Assembly (NCBI RefSeq): GCF_009712475.1 | Contig: NZ_VCJO01000010.1 | Location: 1 to 64,000, forward strand | Origin: Micromonospora sp. CP22 | GTDB taxonomy: Bacteria > Actinomycetota > Actinomycetes > Mycobacteriales > Micromonosporaceae | Length of the DNA stretch: 64,000 bases | Direction of reading: 5' to 3' | In this document: piece after piece, positions 54,693 through 62,100 of the stretch | How positions within the stretch are numbered: position 1 is the stretch's first letter | Layout: each line of letters starts with the position of its first letter | Made by a program: the position numbers and the translations under genes | The notes under the pieces: model-generated | Databases searched by the model: none | What the model was told of the DNA's origin: nothing | The model's input: the letters and a program-made list of their open reading frames with translations, nothing else

Positions 54693-55024
54693 CGAAGATC
54701 GTCCGTTGGCGCGGTCTCGACCGGCTCACCACCAGATGGTGCCGGGTCGACCGGCGTCTCGAACCTGCCGTGGTTGCGCCCGCCGACCCGGCCCGCGTCG
54801 TAGCGGCGCGCACGCTGGTTCCGACCAGGTGCCGCCAGCCGCCCTTCAGGCAGCTCGTAGACGAGCGCGCCGTCACACCGCGAGGTCACCCGCAACTCTG
54901 GTACGACGTGCTCGACCGCCAGTCGCCGGAACCGACCCGGCACGTCTCCGTCAGGTATCGCCTGCCCGGTCAGGTCCAACGCGACCCTCCCGGGCCGCAG
55001 GAACCACTTCCATCGTCGCCCCAT
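54689..55024 (-). CDS. Small hypothetical protein
   Basis: The 111-residue protein is soluble (MGRRWKWFLRPGRVALDLTGQAIPDGDV ... HVVPELRVTSRCDGALVYELPEGRL), with a disordered Pro/Glu tail. It starts after GGGGAGG; a GTG three codons earlier is an alternative. It is divergent from the XRE gene across 451 bases. No family was recognised; function unknown. Confidence 0.6.
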   Translation of the reverse strand: MGRRWKWFLRPGRVALDLTGQAIPDGDVPGRFRRLAVEHVVPELRVTSRCDGALVYELPEGRLAAPGRNQRARRYDAGRVGGRNHGRFETPVDPAPSGGEPVETAPTDDLR

Positions 55025-55475
55025 GTCAGACACACCTCCCCGGCGCGATTCCCGTTCTTCCCGACAGCCCGTGACGGGCCGCGCGGCGGCCGGTTCGGGG
55101 GAAGACCCGGCCGCCGCGCTGTGGCCATCAAAGGACAGTACGCAGGGAAAACGCAACGTCTGACGGCGCAATTGCGCGCGTTTTCGCCGACTTTCTTTAC
55201 CGCAATCCCTCGATGTTGCACAGATGGATGGCAGAGTGTTGCATGGCCGCCAGCAAACCCGCCGCAGCCAACCGCGCGTGGCCCGCACTCGGAAACGCCA
55301 ATGCCCGCGCATGGGAATTGCGCGACGATGACTGCCGTCAGGGGTGTCTTGTATGGTCAGAGACACAATCGCTCTCGTGCGGGCAGTGCTGGGAGCAACC
55401 AATTATTCGGCAACCGTTCCACGTTTCACCGATGGCGTCCGGATGTAACAAAATGCAACACGAGAGGGGTGGCCG
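55025..55475. other. Divergent intergenic region with strong hairpin
   Basis: No gene is visible here. Bases 55081-55093 and 55107-55119 (GCGCGGCGGCCGG and complement) form a perfect 13-bp hairpin with a 13-nt loop, about 50 bases upstream of the minus-strand gene start. The remainder is AT-richer than the flanks (for example 55180-55240 and 55430-55460), as expected for the XRE promoter. It may include decayed coding sequence. Confidence 0.5.
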
Positions 55476-56357
55476 ATGGCCGACGACATGGGATCGACAG
55501 TCCCCAGGCGACAGCTCGGGCGAGCACTACGCGACCTACGCACCGAAGCACGCATGACCCTCGACGGCGCGGCCGAGGCCATGCAGTGCAGCCGACAGAA
55601 GATGTGGCGCATCGAGACCGGCCTCGGCCCCACCCGCGCCGTCGACGTCAAGGCCATGTGCGAGCTGTACGCCGCCACCCCCGAGCTGACCACCGCCCTC
55701 GTCGCCCTCGCCAACGAAACCAAAGCCAAGGGCTGGTGGCACTCCTACGGCGACGCCATCCCCGACTGGTTCGAGCTGTACGTAGGCCTCGAATCCGCCG
55801 CCTCCCGCCTGCGTGGGTTCGACGAGTCCCTGATCCCCGGTTTGCTTCAAACGGAGGCATACGCCAGAGGCGTCTTCCAGAACCGCACCGACATGAGCGA
55901 CGACGACCTGGAGCAGTTCATCGGCGTCCGGCTTCAGCGGCAGGGGCTCCTGCGACGGCGGCTGCCGAAGGCACCCATGCTCAGCTCCGTGCTCGCCGAG
56001 TCGCTGCTGATCAAGCAAGTTGGCGATCGGACGGTGATGTCCGATCAACTACGCCACCTGCTCGACCTCACCGAACTGCCGAACGTCTCCATCCGCATCC
56101 TGCCTCTGTCCGCAGGGGCGCACTACGGCGCCCTTGCCGGGACCTTCATGATGCTCGACTTCCCCCTGACCAACCGGACCACGCCAGAGCCGTCCGTCAT
56201 CTACAGCGAATCACTCACCGGCGCGCTCTACCTGGACCGCCCGGATGAGATCGCGGCCTACGAGAAAGTGTGGGCAAGCCTCGATCTGCTGGCCCTCGAT
56301 GAGCAACAATCGAGGCATCTGATCAACAAGATCATCGGAGAGGTTCACCATGGCTAA
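55476..56357 (+). CDS. XRE-family regulator with DUF5753 domain
   Basis: The 293-residue protein has an N-terminal helix-turn-helix (GRALRDLRTEARMTLDGAAEAMQCSRQKMWRIETG) and a DUF5753 ligand or partner domain (IPDWFELYVGLESAASRLRGFDESLIPGLLQTEAYAR ... LPNVSIRILPLSAGAHYGALAGTF). It is followed, with an 8-base overlap, by a DUF397 gene. This is the common actinomycete WhiJ/AbaA-orf type pair controlling development or secondary metabolism. GAGAGGGG precedes the ATG. It may regulate the adjacent conflict genes. Confidence 0.92.
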   Translation: MADDMGSTVPRRQLGRALRDLRTEARMTLDGAAEAMQCSRQKMWRIETGLGPTRAVDVKAMCELYAATPELTTALVALANETKAKGWWHSYGDAIPDWFELYVGLESAASRLRGFDESLIPGLLQTEAYARGVFQNRTDMSDDDLEQFIGVRLQRQGLLRRRLPKAPMLSSVLAESLLIKQVGDRTVMSDQLRHLLDLTELPNVSIRILPLSAGAHYGALAGTFMMLDFPLTNRTTPEPSVIYSESLTGALYLDRPDEIAAYEKVWASLDLLALDEQQSRHLINKIIGEVHHG

Positions 56358-56544
56358 CCTGACCGACGCCCAGTGGCGCAAGAGCATCCACAGCGGCGAC
56401 AACGGCGGCGCATGCGTCGAGGTCGCCGACAACCTCCCCGGCCTCGTTGCCGTACGCGACAGCAAGGACCCGGCCGGTCCCGCCCTCACCTTCTCCCTCA
56501 CCGCCTGGAGCAGCTTCATCCGGTCAGCCATGATCAGGCCTTGA
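56350..56544 (+). CDS. DUF397 protein
   Basis: The 64-residue DUF397 protein shows WRKSIHSGDNGGACVEVADNLPGLVAVRDSKDPAGPALTFS. It overlaps the XRE/DUF5753 gene by 8 bases and is its expected small partner, which in studied systems antagonises or modulates the regulator. The gene is complete, including the typical SGDNGGACVEV and VRDSKDP signatures. Confidence 0.93.
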   Translation: MANLTDAQWRKSIHSGDNGGACVEVADNLPGLVAVRDSKDPAGPALTFSLTAWSSFIRSAMIRP

Positions 56545-56653
56545 GGGGCAGCCGATAGTACTACCGACCCGAACTAAAGCGAGCAACGTGTTGAACGGAA
56601 AGTCGATACTCCTTCATGTGATCGGCATCGTGCTGGGGCTGCCTGGACGGCTA

Positions 56654-56675
56654 GGGGGTCCATTTTCGGGCCCCC
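56654..56675 (+). terminator. Hairpin after the DUF397 gene
   Basis: GGGGGTCC and GGGCCCCC pair over 8 bp (one G-U) with a 6-nt loop, 110 bases after the DUF397 stop. It marks the left edge of the low-GC tract and precedes the caspase-kinase gene. The 278-base gap holds no other feature. Confidence 0.5.
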
Positions 56676-56822
56676 ACCACCAATGGGCGGGTACCTAGTT
56701 GTCAGGACTTCTATATCGTTGATTGTCGTTGCAGCACTACGGAAGACTGAGGGCTTCTCGACAATCTTGAAAGCAAAAAGATCGCGCGCGCAGGCCACTT
56801 CCCATCCTGCGTCCGGGCGAGG

Positions 56823-59096
56823 ATGGAAACGCGATTTGACGGGAGAGCCGTGGGCGCGCGAAAAGCTTTGGTCGTTGGAATAGATGGCTACTCTGGGCGA
56901 CATGCTCCGCTTGAGTGTTGCGTTAATGACGCGACGCAAATCTCAGGCCTGTTGGCCGAGGAAGAGTATGGCTTCGAGGTCACCACCCTAACTGAGGAAT
57001 ACGCCACTCGGCCCGCAATTATGAGATGGGCAGCAGAGGCCCGATCCAGCCGATCGGAACTAGTCCTATTCTACTTCTCCGGACACGGTGTTGCGACGGA
57101 TCTTGGTACATATTTAGTCACAGCCGACAATGCAATGTACGACGAAGGCATCGAAATACAGAAGCTGATAACGGTGTTGGCGGGAGACCAGGAGGCTCGC
57201 CATGATACCTTAGTCCTCCTAGATTGTTGCCACTCTGGTGTCGGTGTCACACTCGACGAGACACAGAGTGGCACTCGACCCATTAGCAATGACGACCTTC
57301 GTGTCAACTTCGCAAACGAACGTGCTATTGCCGTCCTAGCCGCGTCACTGAGCAGTCAAGTGGCGTGGGAGCAAAAGAATCACGGCCATGGCGTCTTCAC
57401 CTATCACCTACTCCAGGCACTCTACGGAGAGGCTGCCGATCACGAGGGCTTCGTGACAATCAACAGTATTTACGAGGTAATCTCTCGTAACATGAGTCAG
57501 CTCGTAAGCGATCGCGAGCGTCAGAAGCCCGTGTTCCGTGCCCATGTCCCTGGCCGCCTAGTTCTGGCCGCTGGAATGACTCCGTGCCTGGCACCTCCTG
57601 TACCCGAGGCGACCCTGCGGCAACTAGAGCAGGAGGGTCAGCAGATGCTCGACGCTTTTCTTCAGTTCAAGATGCAATACGGTTCAGCCGAATGGCGGAA
57701 CAGTGGATACGAACTGGCATGTCGGAGGCTAGAACTTATCTACCAGTGGTTTGAAAAGCGTGCTGCACTAACTGGCATGCTCTCTCTCCCCGGGTTCCGC
57801 CAAAGCCGCGAAACCCTGAACCGGTACCGCACCGAGTTGGGTTTGGTCGAGACCGACATGCGGATTAAAGAAGGCGTCCTCAGTCGGCAGATTGGCACCG
57901 GCGGGTTTGGAACTGTCTGGCAAGTCGATGACAGGGATTCCGGCACCTCAATCGCATATAAAATTTACCATACACAGGAGATGCAGGACGCGACGAAGGT
58001 AAAACGTTTTACCAATGGTTACCAGGCGATGACCTTGCTGAGTCATCCGAATATCGTCAAAGTACATCGGTTCAGCAGTTGTCCCGTCGGGTTCACGATG
58101 GACTACATTGAGGGCGCAAATCTCCGCGATCTTGAACCGAAATTCAGCCTTGATGGCCCTGCTGTCCTGGTACTTCTCATCGATATAGCCGAGGCAGTGA
58201 AGCATGCGCACGACCATGATGTGATCCACCGGGATATTAAGCCTGAAAATATCGTGTGCCGTCTAAGCCCGGAAGCCCGGCAAGTTCCGTTCCTCACCGA
58301 CTTCGACCTCGCCTGGTTCAGTACGCGCACACAAACGGCGACGCAACATGCTATCGGAGTCATTGCTTACGCGGCACCCGAGCAGTACAGCGCGTTCAAT
58401 GCGAAAGCGTCGGGTGCCAAGACGCCCGCACTCGACGTCTTCTCGTTCGGCCAGCTTCTATACTTTTGTTTCACCGGAAAAGACCCCGACCCGGTAGATC
58501 TCTCCCGCAACTTGGAGACTCTTCAACGGGAAGTCAAGGGCATCGGTTCTAACGAGTTCGTCCGACAGATCGGAGGGCTGTACAAGGACTCCACTGAGTG
58601 GCACCCCGGCGACCGAATCCAAAGTTTTGAAGAGGTATTGAATCGATTGCGGCGGATTCAAGCGGAGCTGGAGAATACCGATACTGATATACGCCTTAGC
58701 GAGGACTCATTCTTGTCGGAGCTTATATACCAGCTTACTAGAGACCCACGCGAACCTGGTGATCCCAGCTTTATAAGCCACAGCGGTAACTGGATTGTCC
58801 ATTTGGCATGGCACACAAAGCTCTGGCGCAAGGAAACAACGCCTGCTCTCGTGATCGAGTTCACCCCGCAAGGGAGAATCGGACTCGAAAATGTCAGTAA
58901 TGAACAGATGCGCAGAGTACTCAATGAGCGGGTAAATAACAAGTTGCGCCACCACAAGCCCTTCGCCAATCTGCGGAAGGGAAACCGCGGCGCCTACCAG
59001 GTTTTTGTGGAGTTTGGCCCAGTCACGTTGAGTCGTAACGGTATCGAACCGGTCGCAGGTGCGATTCGCTCTACGTTGGAAGCGCTGGATGGCTGA
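56823..59096 (+). CDS. Caspase-like protease fused to a Ser/Thr protein kinase
   Basis: The 757-residue protein has three parts. A caspase domain (about 10-255) has catalytic His88 (YFSGHG) and Cys136 (LLDCCHSG). A helical linker leads to a kinase domain (about 353-612): Gly loop IGTGGFGTV, Lys380, HRDIKPEN (469-476), DFD in place of DFG (493-495) and APE (518-520). The C-terminal domain of about 125 residues (SFLSELIYQLTRDPREPGD to the end) is unfamiliar. Protease and kinase catalytic residues are present apart from Gly495 being Asp. The gene is AT-richer than its surroundings (hand count 32 of 60 GC at 57901-57960). A GTG at 56850 is an alternative start. Its 3' end is 35 bases from the methyltransferase stop. 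Confidence 0.88.
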   Translation: METRFDGRAVGARKALVVGIDGYSGRHAPLECCVNDATQISGLLAEEEYGFEVTTLTEEYATRPAIMRWAAEARSSRSELVLFYFSGHGVATDLGTYLVTADNAMYDEGIEIQKLITVLAGDQEARHDTLVLLDCCHSGVGVTLDETQSGTRPISNDDLRVNFANERAIAVLAASLSSQVAWEQKNHGHGVFTYHLLQALYGEAADHEGFVTINSIYEVISRNMSQLVSDRERQKPVFRAHVPGRLVLAAGMTPCLAPPVPEATLRQLEQEGQQMLDAFLQFKMQYGSAEWRNSGYELACRRLELIYQWFEKRAALTGMLSLPGFRQSRETLNRYRTELGLVETDMRIKEGVLSRQIGTGGFGTVWQVDDRDSGTSIAYKIYHTQEMQDATKVKRFTNGYQAMTLLSHPNIVKVHRFSSCPVGFTMDYIEGANLRDLEPKFSLDGPAVLVLLIDIAEAVKHAHDHDVIHRDIKPENIVCRLSPEARQVPFLTDFDLAWFSTRTQTATQHAIGVIAYAAPEQYSAFNAKASGAKTPALDVFSFGQLLYFCFTGKDPDPVDLSRNLETLQREVKGIGSNEFVRQIGGLYKDSTEWHPGDRIQSFEEVLNRLRRIQAELENTDTDIRLSEDSFLSELIYQLTRDPREPGDPSFISHSGNWIVHLAWHTKLWRKETTPALVIEFTPQGRIGLENVSNEQMRRVLNERVNNKLRHHKPFANLRKGNRGAYQVFVEFGPVTLSRNGIEPVAGAIRSTLEALDG

Positions 59097-59131
59097 CCAA
59101 GCAAAGCGCTGGAACCGGCCGAGAGGTCGGA

Positions 59132-62100
59132 CTACTGGGGGTGCCAGCCGGCGTCGACCGCATTTTGAAGCCGCTTACTGAAGACAGCGTGCGCTTGGCG
59201 ATACTCGTTTTCCCGATCAGCCTTGTAGAACGGCGCGCTGTACCCCTCTGGAACCGGATTCCGCTCCAGATCATCGAGGTGCGCCATCAGTTGCTCGTAA
59301 TGTTCCTTTGATTGGCCATACCCGAAAGTATACGGATCTGCCGCGATCTTTCGACCAGCACGGTCAAACCACATCTCGTGTTCCCGTTCAGTCAAGATGG
59401 GATAACGAGAGCGCAGCACTGCGAGCAGTTCCTCTACCTCGATACGCAGCCACACGGAAACTAAAGCGTCGATCTCGACTAACGCCGCTCGTCGCGCCCG
59501 TTCAGTCCGCAAGGGCGTATCCATTCTCCACTCGGGCCCGACCCCTCCTAGGGGTTCAAGCCCTTCCCATTGCGCCGACCAACCTTCGGTGGCCCACCCT
59601 TCCTCGTACAACTCAGACCACAGCTGTGAGTATGCGTCAGTTACGCAGTTCAGCCGTAGCGTACGGAGTAACAGACTTGTTGCCAATGGGTGTTGATCTT
59701 CGGGACTGGGAAAAGTTGCCGCAGTCCCTACATCGAGATGCCCACGGCCAGTGATTCGAAGCTGGTAGTCGAGGGGAAGCGCGGCCATAAATCCAGCCAT
59801 GATCGCTGTCTTCCGGTTACTGCTTAACGCCATCGTGCGAACTGCATGCACATGGGAGGGGCCCGGAGGGACAATCGCCGCGAATAGTGAGCGCTCGATG
59901 TCGAACGCAATCATCTCTCGCCACGCCAGCCGGTAATAATCTGTGCAGCGCCGTTCACCCCAAAAATCCTGTCTAGTCCGATTCCTGAATTCAGCGCCAG
60001 AAAGGCTATAGTTCGTTCTTGGAATGAATCCAGGAGAAAGGCTAGTTAGGTCAACTGGATCCCAGTCGCTCCTGGCACGACAAGGCACGCGTGGCTGCTT
60101 TACCAGAGGTGCCGCAATCCCGAGATGCGGTCCCTGAATCACTAAGCCGCGAAGATCGGAAGGCACCTCTTGATCCCATCGGATCAACCCTTCCTTTTTT
60201 CCATTGGCCTCGTCGTAACCTCGGCTGATGTACGTTGCCTCGCTCGCGAGCCGACGTCTGACATTTGACAGGGCAGCAATGGCGCGCTCCTCTTCAACGG
60301 TAACGGGCTGCAGCAGGGGCGCACGTGTCGCAGGCCCTCCACGCTCGTCGTCCATTAGTCGCTGCCAGATGCCAAGCACACCCTCGTCAACATAGATCAC
60401 TCGCGACCGGTGCGGCCGGTTATCCCACGATCCTTGGTAACGCTGTCCCGGCACTTCGCCACCACCGGGGTGATCCAAGGAAGACGTAAGGACCGACGCA
60501 GCATAAAGTCGACTTAGATGAAGAAACCCAATGGCGCCACGAGGTCCATAGATATGCACTCCAAATTCGGTACTCCTGGTCGCGTCCGCGAACGCCCAGT
60601 TGGCAGAGTTCACAAAGCCGGCGTGTATACGGAGGTGGCGATAGGCGGCCTCACGCAGTGCCCCCTCTTTGGTTCCAGAGAAATGGGTATCTGGATGCAC
60701 AAGGCCAGCAGTACCCTGTACACCGATGCTGCTCCATACACGACACACCATCGCTCGGTAAAGATTGGGCTGAGTGCCCGCTAGCAGGGGATACGAGGCG
60801 CGACTTCCGAGGAACGCCACGGTGCCAGCGTTAGCTGTCAGTTCTTCCCGAAAGGCGACCCGAGGGCGAGACAGGCCTAACAGTCCTGCTTTTCGGCTGT
60901 GCCACGCATCAACTGAAGCCTTCTCAGTCAGCCGAAACCATGGAAGGTGCTCGGCGAGAGTGGCTGCCTCATCCCACCGTGGCCGGACCCACGGTGGGTT
61001 GCCGACCTGGAGGTCGAAGCCGCCGTTGGCGAACGCCTGCGCGAACGTCAGCTCCCAGTGGAAGAATCCCTGCTGCTCCGCGATCCGCTCTCCCGTCAGC
61101 AGCCACGGGAAGCGGTCGGTCAGCATCCAGGGCGAGTCAACGCCGATGACACCGTCGAGCTTCTGCTCGAAGTCGCTCATCTCGGCCAGGCTGTCGAGTT
61201 TGCGGGCGTAGAATCGTTCGGTGTCCTCGTCGGCATCGGTGCGGCCGATGAGCGCCTCCGCGAACGTAAGCCAGTCGTCCAGGTTGGTCAGTGGGACCTG
61301 CTTGCGGAGCTGTTCGGCCACGGTGGTCCGCCGGGTGCCGGTCGCCTTGACCGGCAACTTCACCTGTTGAGGCTGCACGTTGCCGAGGAGGTCTGCGACC
61401 TCGTAGACCACCGGCGCCTCGTACGCTGGCTCGTCCTTGACGTGGGCTACCTGGACGGGCGCGGCCGGGTAGGCGGGGTCGGAGCCGTCGAGCAGGCCGA
61501 CCTTGTCCAGCGGCCAGAACCAGAGGGCGCACCAGACGTCCATCAGGGTCTTGAGCCGCCAGTACGGGGTGCCGGGTGCGGTCAGGTCGGCGAGGATCTT
61601 GTCCCGGGCCACCGCTTCGGTGACCGGCGGTAGGTCGTCGGCGCCCCACACCTTGATGTCGCGGCGGATCTCCCGTTCGGAGATGGCGAGGCGCTGCTGC
61701 ACCAGCCCCCACAGGAACTCGACCCGACCGGCCAGCGCCTGCAAGCGCTTCACCTGGGAGTTCTTGCCCTTGGCGGACGGGGTGCGCTTCATCGCCGTAC
61801 GCCAGGCTTTCAACCGGGCGGTCTCGGCCGGGGCGAGTTCGCGGGCCTCCTTCTCCCCCGCGACCGCGCCCCAGCCGTCGGCGGGGAGCAGGAAGTGGTG
61901 GATGCTGCCCTCGTCGATCGGGCCGTCGCGGAACGGTTTCTCGGCCGGGGCGGTGGTCAGCCACGACTTGTCGGCGAGCTGCTTCGGCTCGTACGTCTTG
62001 CGTCCGCAGCCGATGAGCGAGTTGCCGCGTCGCAGGTGCAGGCCGAACCAGGGGGCTTGCAGACCGGCGTGCATGACGTTGAGCCAGAGGGAGACCTCGG

